Positions 25,174 through 35,546 of a stretch of DNA of 64,000 bases are shown here, in pieces. A model generated the notes under the pieces. It ran no database searches. It had not been told where the DNA came from and saw only the letters and a list, made by a program, of their open reading frames with translations. This DNA is from Chloroflexota bacterium (GTDB lineage: Bacteria > Chloroflexota > Anaerolineae > Anaerolineales > UBA11579): assembly GCA_013112575.1 (NCBI GenBank), contig JABFGG010000017.1, positions 32,482-96,481 on the forward strand, given 5' to 3'. Position 1 is the stretch's first letter; each line of letters begins with the position of its first letter. The position numbers and the translations under genes are program-made.

Positions 25174-26793
25174 ATGGAAACCAAATACATTTTTATTACC
25201 GGTGGTGTGGTTAGTTCCGTGGGTAAAGGTGTCACCGCAGCTGCCCTGGGTCGTTTGTTAAAGGAGCGTGGCTTCAAAGTTGGCGTACAGAAGCTGGACC
25301 CTTATATCAATGTTGATCCCGGCACAATGAGCCCCTACCAGCATGGCGAAGTTTATGTGCTGGATGACGGCTCTGAAACGGATCTCGACCTGGGACATTA
25401 CGAACGTTTCATTGATATCAGCTTGAGTAGCGTTTGTAATGCCACCACTGGGCAGGTCTATGCGGAAGTGATCGCTAAGGAACGCCGCGGTGATTACCTC
25501 GGTGGCACCATCCAGGTTATCCCACACATCACGGATGAAATTAAACGGCGCATCGGCATGGTTTCCCAAACTACGGATGCAGAAATCGTGTTGGTAGAAG
25601 TGGGCGGCACAGTGGGTGATATTGAATCCCTGCCTTTTCTGGAAGCCTTACGACAGATGCGTAAGGATGTGGGGCGCAAAAATACGATGTATGTTCATAC
25701 GACCTGGTTGCCGCACATAGGTGCCACCAAAGAACTAAAGACCAAACCAACCCAGCATTCCGTGCGTGAATTACGCTCCATCGGCATCACCCCGGATGTG
25801 ATCGTGGCGCGTTCTGATTTCCCCATGGACGAAGATCTCATTGAGAAGATCGCTCTTTTCTGCGATGTAAAAGAAGAAGCGGTCATACCTATGGTAACTG
25901 CCGAGAACATGTATGATGTTCCGCTGGAATTGGAAAAGGTGGGTATGGCCGAAACCGTGCTCAAACGCTTGAAGCTCACGGCGCGCTATAAACCGGATTG
26001 GAAACTTTGGGAGCAAATGGTGGAAGGCGCCAAACGTCCAGAGTTACCTAAGGTAAAGATTGCCCTGATAGGCAAGTACGTGGAATTGCATGACGCCTAC
26101 ATGAGCGTACGCGAGGCGCTCAATCATGCTGCCTTGGACCTGGGTGTAGAAATTGACCTGGCCTGGGTGCATTCGGTTGATCTTGAAAAAGGACTGTCCT
26201 GGGATGAGGTTACCCAGGCCGATGGGGTTGTGGTGCCCGGTGGCTTTGGTGATCGCGGCATCGAAGGCAAGATACAGACTGCTTGCCACGCCCGTACCAA
26301 TAAAGTGCCCTATCTGGGTTTGTGCCTTGGCATGCAGTTGATGGTCGTTGAATTTGGACGTGAGGTGCTCTCTTTGCAGGATGCCAACTCCACCGAGTTC
26401 CTGCTCAACACGCCCCATCCTGTGATCGACTTGATGCCTGACCAGCGCGCAATCACCGATAAAGGCGCCACTATGCGCTTGGGTGTTTATCCCTGTGAAT
26501 TGCACTCCGGCAGCAAAGCTGCCGTGGCCTATGGTGAGGAGCTTGTGGAAGAACGCCACCGCCATCGCTTTGAGTTCAACAATGCCTATCGTGAAGAATA
26601 CGAGAAAAAAGGGATGCTCTTTTCTGGCATTTCCCCAGATAATCGCCTGGTCGAAATTGCCGAAATCGCCGATCATCCTTTTATGGTGGGTACGCAATTC
26701 CATCCGGAGTTCTTATCGCGTCCCACGAGACCACACCCGCTCTTCAAAGCGTTCGTTGAAGCCGCAGCCCAACGTGCTGGGGTGGAGATATAA
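25174..26793 (+). CDS. pyrG: CTP synthase
   Basis: Makes CTP from UTP, ATP and glutamine in the cytoplasm. The 539 residues cover the N-terminal synthase domain (ITGGVVSSVGKGVTAAALGR at 7-26, DPYINVDPGTMSPYQHGEV near 40) and a C-terminal class I glutaminase. The nucleophile Cys lies in GLCLGMQLMV near 384, and the His-Glu pair in GTQFHPEFLSRP near 510. GGAG-type sites precede the ATG. The enolase gene begins 54 bases downstream in the same direction, and the two may be co-transcribed. Confidence 0.97.
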   Translation: METKYIFITGGVVSSVGKGVTAAALGRLLKERGFKVGVQKLDPYINVDPGTMSPYQHGEVYVLDDGSETDLDLGHYERFIDISLSSVCNATTGQVYAEVIAKERRGDYLGGTIQVIPHITDEIKRRIGMVSQTTDAEIVLVEVGGTVGDIESLPFLEALRQMRKDVGRKNTMYVHTTWLPHIGATKELKTKPTQHSVRELRSIGITPDVIVARSDFPMDEDLIEKIALFCDVKEEAVIPMVTAENMYDVPLELEKVGMAETVLKRLKLTARYKPDWKLWEQMVEGAKRPELPKVKIALIGKYVELHDAYMSVREALNHAALDLGVEIDLAWVHSVDLEKGLSWDEVTQADGVVVPGGFGDRGIEGKIQTACHARTNKVPYLGLCLGMQLMVVEFGREVLSLQDANSTEFLLNTPHPVIDLMPDQRAITDKGATMRLGVYPCELHSGSKAAVAYGEELVEERHRHRFEFNNAYREEYEKKGMLFSGISPDNRLVEIAEIADHPFMVGTQFHPEFLSRPTRPHPLFKAFVEAAAQRAGVEI

Positions 26794-28131
<1,338 letters not shown>

Positions 28132-28160
28132 ATATCCAGTTTGAATTAAAAGACGAAATA

Positions 28161-28193
28161 GAAAAAGTTCCCACCAATAGTGGGAACTTTTTC
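28161..28193 (+). terminator. Terminator after eno
   Basis: GAAAAAGTTCCCA and TGGGAACTTTTTC form a perfect 13-bp stem around a 7-base loop. Confidence 0.85.
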
Positions 28194-28258
28194 CTTGTAG
28201 CTAAATTGCTTATCCCGCATACTTTATTTGCTGGTCATTAGCCAATAAGGAGAATATT

Positions 28259-29242
28259 ATGGGTAAGGAATTTTCGGTCAAGTTTTGGGGTGTGCGGGGC
28301 AGCCACCCGGTTTCGAGTGCAAACCAGCTGCGCTATGGAGGTAACACCAGCTCAATTGAGTTTCGTGTCAACGGCCACATCATTTTGATTGATGCCGGAA
28401 CAGGCATCATCAACTTAGGCAAAAACTTGATAAGCTCATCTATACAAGCTAATCAGCCGTTGAATGTCACTCTCCTGCTCAGTCACCTGCATCACGACCA
28501 TCTGCAGGGCTTCCCTTTCTTTTCTCCCGCCTTTATACTTGCTAATCGAATTTCAATTTTTGGCCCGGATATTTACTCGCGGCCAGTCAAGGACGTGATC
28601 AGTAGTGTCATGCAGCCGCCTAAATTCCCTTTGCGCCTGTCCGACCTGGCTGCCAAGATCGACATTGCTGAACTTTCAGCACATCAAGAGATCCTGGTGA
28701 ACGGCAAATCTGCTGTCCAGATGGCGGATAGCAATTTGTCCTCACATGCAATTGAGCAAGATGAGATTCGCATATCTGCCATGCATTCCTATGCCCATCC
28801 GGGTGGAAGTTTCTTTTACCGTATTGACTATGGGGGGAAATCGATAGTGTATGCCAACGATACGGAGGGGTACGTGGGTGGAGACCGCCGCCTGATCCAC
28901 TTCGCCGAAGGGGCTGACTTGCTGATTCATGATGCCCAATACACGCAGGCACACTACTTGGGTCTTGGAAAACATGTTCGCTCAACACAAGGTTTTGGAC
29001 ATTCAACGTCCGAAATGGCCTGTGAGGTGGCGCGTGAGGCCCGGGTTAGACAATTAGCTTTGGTACATTTTGATCCCGGTTATGATGATGACACAGTCAT
29101 GCAAATGAGCCTCTCGGCGAGGGAAGTATTTCCTCAAGCTTTTGCCGCCTACGAGGGCCTGGAGATCGATCTGTTTAATTCTGAAAAGATACTCTTTGAG
29201 CCGCAAGTATTCAAGTTTCAAGATCTAGCAAGCGGTGATTGA
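28259..29242 (+). CDS. MBL-fold metallo-hydrolase
   Basis: 327 residues of the metallo-beta-lactamase fold. The N-terminus has the subgroup signature KFWGVRGSHPV and RYGGNTSSIEF. The metal motif SHLHHDHLQGFPFF follows at about 76-88. Further elements are GGSFFYRIDYGGKSIVYANDTEG, LIHDAQYT and HSTSEMACEVA, and the last metal His may lie in ALVHFDPGYDDD. AAGGAG precedes the ATG. Relatives include cyclic-nucleotide phosphodiesterases and other phosphoester hydrolases; the substrate here is unknown. The CRP-type gene begins 23 bases downstream, so a signalling role is plausible but inferred. Confidence 0.85.
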   Translation: MGKEFSVKFWGVRGSHPVSSANQLRYGGNTSSIEFRVNGHIILIDAGTGIINLGKNLISSSIQANQPLNVTLLLSHLHHDHLQGFPFFSPAFILANRISIFGPDIYSRPVKDVISSVMQPPKFPLRLSDLAAKIDIAELSAHQEILVNGKSAVQMADSNLSSHAIEQDEIRISAMHSYAHPGGSFFYRIDYGGKSIVYANDTEGYVGGDRRLIHFAEGADLLIHDAQYTQAHYLGLGKHVRSTQGFGHSTSEMACEVAREARVRQLALVHFDPGYDDDTVMQMSLSAREVFPQAFAAYEGLEIDLFNSEKILFEPQVFKFQDLASGD

Positions 29243-29265
29243 CATTCGACTATCGCGAGGCTACC

Positions 29266-29982
29266 ATGAATAATCTCAGGAGTGTATTGACTTTGGATCA
29301 TTCGATTGATTTTGTGAGTCAGGTTGCCTTGTTTGACGGTTTTGAAGCCCAGGAATTGGAATGGGTCAATGCCCATCTGAATCGCGACACATTCCGTGAA
29401 GGCAGCACCATTATTACCGAAGGACAGGCGGGGCATGTAGTTTACATTGTGCATTCCGGCTCATTAAAGGTATATGCTTTGCAGGTCGACGGCACCGAAG
29501 TCGTGCTTTCAATCATTGGCCCGGGCGATGTTGTGGGTGAGATGAGCCTGGTGGATGAATCAGAGCGCTCAGCCAGCGTGGTCACACTGGAGGATTCCGA
29601 CTTGTTATGGATGGAACGCAGCAGTTTTGAGGAGGGCATGCAGCGCATCCCGCGCTTTGCACAGAACATGGCCCGCCTCTTGAGTGAACGTGTACGTCTG
29701 AGTACGGCACACATCCGCTCTTTGGCAGCCTTGCATGTCAATGGACGTGTGGCCCGTCAGTTATTGGCCTTTGCGAAGAAGTATGGGCGAAAAAATGATG
29801 AGGGGGGTGTATTGATCCCCATGCGGCTTACCCAACGTGATATTGCCGGTCTAGTGGGGGCATCACGTAAGCGCGTCAACCAGGCTGTAGTGGAGTTTAA
29901 GCGCCGTGAACTGATCTCCGTGAATGAGAACAGCCACTTGGTCTTACACAATGTAGAAGCCTTGAAGTTTTTAACGGACTAA
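29266..29982 (+). CDS. CRP/FNR-family transcription regulator
   Basis: From the ATG at 29266 (GAGG 5 bases before it) the protein has 238 residues. A cyclic-nucleotide-binding fold (about 10-125) contains FREGSTIITEGQAGHVVYIVHSG and a phosphate-binding-cassette-like PGDVVGEMSLVDESERSASV. The FNR/CRP dimer helix follows (RFAQNMARLLSERVRLST). A winged HTH (LTQRDIAGLVGASRKRVNQAV) ends the chain. No cysteine cluster for an iron-sulfur centre is seen, so it is more CRP-like than FNR-like. The effector is unproven. Probably co-transcribed with the MBL hydrolase. The frame is open to a TTG at 29239, but that lacks support. Confidence 0.88.
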   Translation: MNNLRSVLTLDHSIDFVSQVALFDGFEAQELEWVNAHLNRDTFREGSTIITEGQAGHVVYIVHSGSLKVYALQVDGTEVVLSIIGPGDVVGEMSLVDESERSASVVTLEDSDLLWMERSSFEEGMQRIPRFAQNMARLLSERVRLSTAHIRSLAALHVNGRVARQLLAFAKKYGRKNDEGGVLIPMRLTQRDIAGLVGASRKRVNQAVVEFKRRELISVNENSHLVLHNVEALKFLTD

Positions 29983-30003
29983 TACTTATTCGGTTTCAGT
30001 TTT

Positions 30004-30538
30004 CTAGGCGAACAAATGGGGTGCATATTTACGGAGGTCATCGGCAAGTTTTCCATTGGGCCATCCACTAAAGCCTGATAAAGGGATTCTGTCATTTACA
30101 CTCTGGTCTTTTCTAAGTCGTTGCCAAAATTGCCAACTGAGGTCGATCGCATTTTGAACAATTATTTCGTCTCGATTTGCTAGACCAAGTGCTTTAGTTC
30201 CCCTAATTTTTTGGGTGTCTTCCCATTTGACTCGCCGCCGATGATAAGGCCAATTTCGATATTCAACTGCTTCCGGGTTGAGGCTAATAGATGTCAAAAA
30301 ATACCTGATAATTGTGTACGGTATTAGGGCAAGGAATGGCCCGGCGAACAACAATCCCAAAATAGCTATCGAGATTAAAACTAATAACTTGTTTTGGGGT
30401 ATTGTCAATGGAATCATTGTTCAAAACGAGATTAAAAAATACCGTCATGGGAATTGCAATTAACAGAAATATCCCAATGAAGAAACCTGTATTTATAATG
30501 AGTGACCAAATTGGTGTTCTGTAAATCGTTGTATTCAT
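30004..30538 (-). pseudogene. Frameshifted paralogue of the 30628-31209 membrane protein
   Basis: Two overlapping frames together match the intact neighbour. The first (30538 down to about 30399) gives the N-terminal membrane segment (IYRTPIWSLIINTGFFIGIFLL). The second (from about 30396 to 30004) gives the second segment and PH-like domain (LIPYTIIRYFLTSI, VEYRNWPYHRRRVKWED), ending in LADDLRKYAPHLF like the paralogue. The switch needs a +1 shift at a CCCCAAAA run (30392-30399 on the plus strand). It is either a true mutation, a sequencing error in a homopolymer, or, less likely, programmed slippage. The intact product would have about 178 residues. Confidence 0.7.
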
Positions 30539-30627
30539 GCTTCCGCTTATTGTTTCTGGATGACTACAATCATGTGATCTTTCACATTGTTGATTTTCAT
30601 AGAGTGGTGACAGATTATGGGATGAGC

Positions 30628-31209
30628 CTAAGTGTTTGGCGAGGATGGTTCTAATTCTTCTGAATTGAATAGATGTGGTGCATATTTGCGGAGGTCATTT
30701 GCAAGTGGGCCGTCGGGCCAACCATACAACTTTTTTCTTTTTCTATTTGATAGATATATTGAGTAATCTGGCTTCCAACCCAACTGCCTATTGATCCATG
30801 GCCATAAAGGTGTGCCGATGATTTCTGCATCTTTTATGTAAATCACATCACCCCATGAAAGACCAAGCCATTTTGTTTCTACGATGCGTTCTACATCCTC
30901 CCACTTAATTCTATGCCAAGTGATAGGCCAGTGACGATATTCAATTCCATTTTGACTGATTATTAAATAGGATAGAAAGTATCTAATGGTTTCAAAAATT
31001 AGGCCTAACAAGAGTGGACCCCCAACAAAGAATACTAGAAATAGTACTAAGAAAATTACCTCGTCTGAATCCAAGGTGCCCTCAGTATAAGATTGAAAAA
31101 AAATAAACAAGAAAAGAAAAAAAGGTAAGCAAACAAATATGAACAACATTATGAAGAATTCCCGCATTGAAGTTCGACGATAGATGGATTCGCCTATTTT
31201 ATTTTTCAT
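30628..31209 (-). CDS. Two-TM membrane protein with PH-like domain
   Basis: 193 residues, not a named family to me. Two hydrophobic segments (about 18-40 and 50-75) are followed by a soluble part resembling bacterial PH-like domains (IISQNGIEYRHWPITWHRIKWEDVERI, LSWGDVIYIKDAE). The C-terminus carries LYGWPDGPLANDLRKYAPHLF, a motif shared almost exactly with the frameshifted paralogue downstream. Composition is more A+T-rich than the surroundings. The two copies probably arose by tandem duplication. It starts 13 bases after the zinc-ribbon gene stop. Confidence 0.7.
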   Translation of the reverse strand: MKNKIGESIYRRTSMREFFIMLFIFVCLPFFLFLFIFFQSYTEGTLDSDEVIFLVLFLVFFVGGPLLLGLIFETIRYFLSYLIISQNGIEYRHWPITWHRIKWEDVERIVETKWLGLSWGDVIYIKDAEIIGTPLWPWINRQLGWKPDYSIYLSNRKRKKLYGWPDGPLANDLRKYAPHLFNSEELEPSSPNT

Positions 31210-31222
31210 ATCTTCCCCAATT

Positions 31223-31738
31223 CTACTGATTATCTAGATCTTCCAAATCCCCCGGCATTGGCTGCAAAGCATCATCCAGGGTCATGCTTTCTTTACGCAT
31301 GCCGGGCACGGGCGTGCCGCAATAAGCACACAGGTCCCAGGACAACTCCATGGCTTTGCTGCAATGATGGCAGGTCTTCTTGAGGCGTGTGTGACAGTTA
31401 GGGCATACCATCCAGTCGTCCTGCACGCGGATGCCACAGCCGGGGCAATGGTGGCTGTGCTCCACGGTTTGCAGCAGGGCTTCTTCTTCCAGTGTAGATT
31501 GGTACTCTTCTTCGATGGTCTGCGGGGGGCGCAATATCAAATAGATCACAACGCCTGGCAGGAACAGGATCGCCACCACCAGCACGGCCAGGATGCGCAT
31601 GAAGTTGTCTTTGGCACGTAAACGGATGTCGCGGTAGGTCCAGAAGATCAGGCTCAGCCACAATGCCAGCACAAATGCGCCGCCCCAGGCGGTGAGCAGA
31701 AGTAGTACGTTACTGAGGGTCGTGGGGTCTAAGGGCAT
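31223..31738 (-). CDS. Membrane protein with double zinc ribbon
   Basis: From Met13 of the frame (31738, with GGAG about 9 bases upstream) the product has 171 residues. Two hydrophobic segments (about 8-28 and 44-64, LAVLVVAILFLPGVVIYLIL) anchor it. After an acidic linker come two zinc ribbons: CPGCGIRVQDDWMVCPNC, then CHHCSKAMELSWDLCAYC. This arrangement is common in uncharacterised bacterial proteins that may bind partner proteins or nucleic acid near the membrane. The tail is acidic. It leads the pair of PH-like membrane genes on the minus strand. Confidence 0.78.
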   Translation of the reverse strand: MPLDPTTLSNVLLLLTAWGGAFVLALWLSLIFWTYRDIRLRAKDNFMRILAVLVVAILFLPGVVIYLILRPPQTIEEEYQSTLEEEALLQTVEHSHHCPGCGIRVQDDWMVCPNCHTRLKKTCHHCSKAMELSWDLCAYCGTPVPGMRKESMTLDDALQPMPGDLEDLDNQ

Positions 31739-31859
31739 TTTTTGAACTCCGCGGCGATTATAGCATGGGGGCATTTTGACCGCTGCAAGTCTTGTGCCGC
31801 TTTTTTGGTTTGACAGGTCTTACTAGCAGTGCTACATTTGCCCCGCTTTGGAATCCACT

Positions 31860-32972
31860 ATGCGCCAATTCTTTGTCAGTTTCTTTGCCCTCTTAGCCCT
31901 TGCAGCTTGCTCCGCTCCCGCGCAACAGGTTGATCCCACTAACACCCCGACGCCTTTCCAACCGGTTGAACCTACTAGGACAGCAAGTCCCAATCCAGCT
32001 ACACCAACGTCAACAGCTACCCTATCTGCCACGCCTATCCCCCGTACTACTCTGTTATTCACGGGGGTCATCGTTCCGGCGCGTTGCGTGCAGGCTGCCA
32101 TCGACGAGAGTGGTGACCCTGACTACCCCTACGAAGCCGTACGCGACATCATCCAGGAAGCAGACCTGGCCATTGGCACCTTGAATGCCACCATCAGCGA
32201 CTTCCCACCCAAAACAGGCTGTGGCCCGACCTTTGTCCTGGTGGGCGACTCGCGCAACGCCGATGCCCTGGCAAATGCTGGCTTTGATGCCATGAGTGTC
32301 GCTACCAACCACATCAAGAATTGTGGCCCAAGCAATTGTGGGGACCGCGCCTTCTTTGATACCCTGGAGAACCTGGAACGCGTCGGCATTGAGTACGTAG
32401 GCGCGGGTGATAATTTGGAAGAAGCTGAGCAACCCATTGTGCTTACCGCCAATGGCATCCGTTTTGGTATCGTTTCGCTGGGCCAACTGGAAGAACTCGC
32501 CTTTGCAGGTGAGGATACACCGGGTATTGCGGTACTCACCGAAGAAAGCCTGACGGCTGCTATTAAGGCTGTCCAGTCATTTTCGGACGTGGTCATCGCC
32601 ATGCCGCATTGGGGCCCGGAGACTTCACCCAACCCCAACGCCTCCCAACAAAAGCTGGCCCAGGTCGCCGTTGATGCAGGCGCCGATGTGGTCGTCGGCA
32701 ACCACACCCACGTTGTACAGGCCATTGAAGAAATTGAGGGCATCCCCGTTTTTTACGGTTTGGGCAACTTCGTTTTCGACCAGACCTGGTCACGCGAGAC
32801 CCAGCAGGCTGTCATCCTTATCCTGACCTTCGAGGGAACAGAGTTTGTCGAGTATGAATTGATCCCCACCCACGTAGATGGTGAGGGTCACGTAACCATC
32901 GCGGATGAGGACGAGGCAGCGGAAATTCTTGATCGGATCGAGCTTGCCAGCCAGCGCCTTCCTTCCCGCTAG
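31860..32972 (+). CDS. CapA-like metallophosphatase-fold lipoprotein with altered motif
   Basis: From the ATG at 31860 the protein is a lipoprotein (FFALLALAAC, Cys near 17) with a Thr/Pro linker and a CapA-family fold, as in poly-gamma-glutamate synthesis proteins and related phosphoesterases. Conserved parts are YPYEAVRDIIQEADLAIG, ATNHIKNCG, GIRFGIVSLG, VIAMPHWGPE and the strong VVVGNHTHVVQ and PVFYGLGNFVFDQ. The first metal motif, usually GDxMLGR, reads GVIVPAR, and the Asn-Leu-Glu motif reads TLNAT. Metal binding may be impaired. No cap genes are nearby, so capsule synthesis is unlikely. A terminator follows. Confidence 0.82.
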   Translation: MRQFFVSFFALLALAACSAPAQQVDPTNTPTPFQPVEPTRTASPNPATPTSTATLSATPIPRTTLLFTGVIVPARCVQAAIDESGDPDYPYEAVRDIIQEADLAIGTLNATISDFPPKTGCGPTFVLVGDSRNADALANAGFDAMSVATNHIKNCGPSNCGDRAFFDTLENLERVGIEYVGAGDNLEEAEQPIVLTANGIRFGIVSLGQLEELAFAGEDTPGIAVLTEESLTAAIKAVQSFSDVVIAMPHWGPETSPNPNASQQKLAQVAVDAGADVVVGNHTHVVQAIEEIEGIPVFYGLGNFVFDQTWSRETQQAVILILTFEGTEFVEYELIPTHVDGEGHVTIADEDEAAEILDRIELASQRLPSR

Positions 32973-33023
32973 ACAATCATCTTTTTGCATGTTAGACTCT
33001 GCGGGTCGTTATCCAGCAGGCTG

Positions 33024-33050
33024 AGCGCTCTCGGTGGAGGGCGCTTTTTG
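33024..33050 (+). terminator. Terminator after the CapA-like gene
   Basis: AGCGC-T-CTC pairs with GAG-G-GCGCT around a short loop, followed by five T. Confidence 0.65.
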
Positions 33051-33091
33051 ATGCGTCGTGAGGGCGCAGATTTGCCGCTGAGGAGATTTGC

Positions 33092-34051
33092 ATGGACATT
33101 ATCGTCACCGGTTCTGTGGCATACGATTACCTGATGACCTTCCCGGGGGAGTTTAAGGACCACATCCTTCCAGAAAAGCTGGAGAAGATCAGCCTATCCT
33201 TTCTCGTAGATTCAATGGTGCGCAGGCGCGGTGGTATTGCCGCCAACATTGCCTACACGCTGGCTTTGTTGGGTGGCAAACCGCGCATGATGGCTACCGT
33301 GGGCGTGGATTTTGAAGACTTCCGCGCCTGGCTGGAATCAAAAGGCGTGGATACTTCGCTTTCCCCGGTCATTAAGGATACATATACAGCTTCCTTTTTC
33401 GCCACCACTGACCAGTCCAACGCCCAGATGGCCAGTTTTTATCCCGGTGCCATGGCCCACGCCAGCGAGGTTTCCCTGCGTGATCTCGATGGCAAGCATC
33501 CCGATCTGGTTTTGATCTCGCCTAACGATCCCAGTGCCATGGATCAGTACGTTGATGAGTGCAAGGACCTGGGCATTAAATATGTCTACGACCCCAGCCA
33601 GCAGATCGTTCGCATGGAAGATGATGGCCTGCGACACGGTGTCGAGAACGCCCACGCCCTCTTTGTCAACGAATACGAATTCGAATTGACTCAGAAAATG
33701 ACCGGCATGTCTAAAGACGATTTACTCAAGCACCTCGAATTCTTTGTAATTACCCTGGGTGCGGAGGGTGCCGTCGTCCATTCCCGGGATGGCGAGACGC
33801 GTGTAGCAGCCGCTCCCACCGAACAGGTGCTTGACCCCACCGGAGGCGGTGATGCTTTCCGTGGGGGCTTCCTCACAGGCTATAGTCGCGGCTGGGATTG
33901 GCAGACCTGTGCACAGATGGGTGGTCTGGCAGCTACATATGTGCTGGAAAGCGAAGGCCCGCAAGAACACAATTACACGCCACAGGAATTCGTAGCGTGT
34001 TATCGCCAGCACTATGATGATGATGGCTTGCTGGACGAACTAACTAAATAA
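33092..34051 (+). CDS. PfkB-family carbohydrate/nucleoside kinase, adenosine kinase-like
   Basis: 319 residues of the ribokinase fold. The N-terminal strand (IIVTGSVAYDYLM) is followed by RRGGIAANIAYTLALLGG and MATVGVDFEDF. The C-terminal signature DPTGGGDAFRGGFLTGY near 249-265 carries the catalytic Asp and anion hole. GAGGAG precedes the ATG. The ahcY gene begins 35 bases downstream. Adenosine is the other product of AhcY, so adenosine kinase is the best inference for the substrate; ribokinase or fructokinase activity is not excluded. Confidence 0.82.
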   Translation: MDIIVTGSVAYDYLMTFPGEFKDHILPEKLEKISLSFLVDSMVRRRGGIAANIAYTLALLGGKPRMMATVGVDFEDFRAWLESKGVDTSLSPVIKDTYTASFFATTDQSNAQMASFYPGAMAHASEVSLRDLDGKHPDLVLISPNDPSAMDQYVDECKDLGIKYVYDPSQQIVRMEDDGLRHGVENAHALFVNEYEFELTQKMTGMSKDDLLKHLEFFVITLGAEGAVVHSRDGETRVAAAPTEQVLDPTGGGDAFRGGFLTGYSRGWDWQTCAQMGGLAATYVLESEGPQEHNYTPQEFVACYRQHYDDDGLLDELTK

Positions 34052-34065
34052 AATACCTGAATTAA

Positions 34066-35346
<1,281 letters not shown>

Positions 35347-35379
35347 TCTCACCACCTTAGTTTCTCTGTTTGAAAACAG

Positions 35380-35411
35380 AAAGAGCGCCTTCTTATTAGG
35401 CGCTCTTTTTT
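35380..35411 (+). terminator. Terminator after ahcY
   Basis: AAAGAGCGCCT and AGGCGCTCTTT form a perfect 11-bp stem around a 7-base loop, with a T run. Confidence 0.85.
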
Positions 35412-35546
35412 GAATCATTTGATTTTGCTATCATAAATGTAATAGCTTGAGACAGTAAATTAAGCTAATATCCATGTGTACTTATAAGATATATCTTATT
35501 TCATTGGCTTTGCGGCTTTAATTTTCTTGGCCTGAGGAACTGAATC

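Noticed and set aside
33000..33091. Possible SAH riboswitch before the kinase-ahcY operon
   Set aside because: The AGGCTGAGCGCTC segment resembles parts of the motif, but the order of helices is wrong and the stem is explained by a simple terminator.
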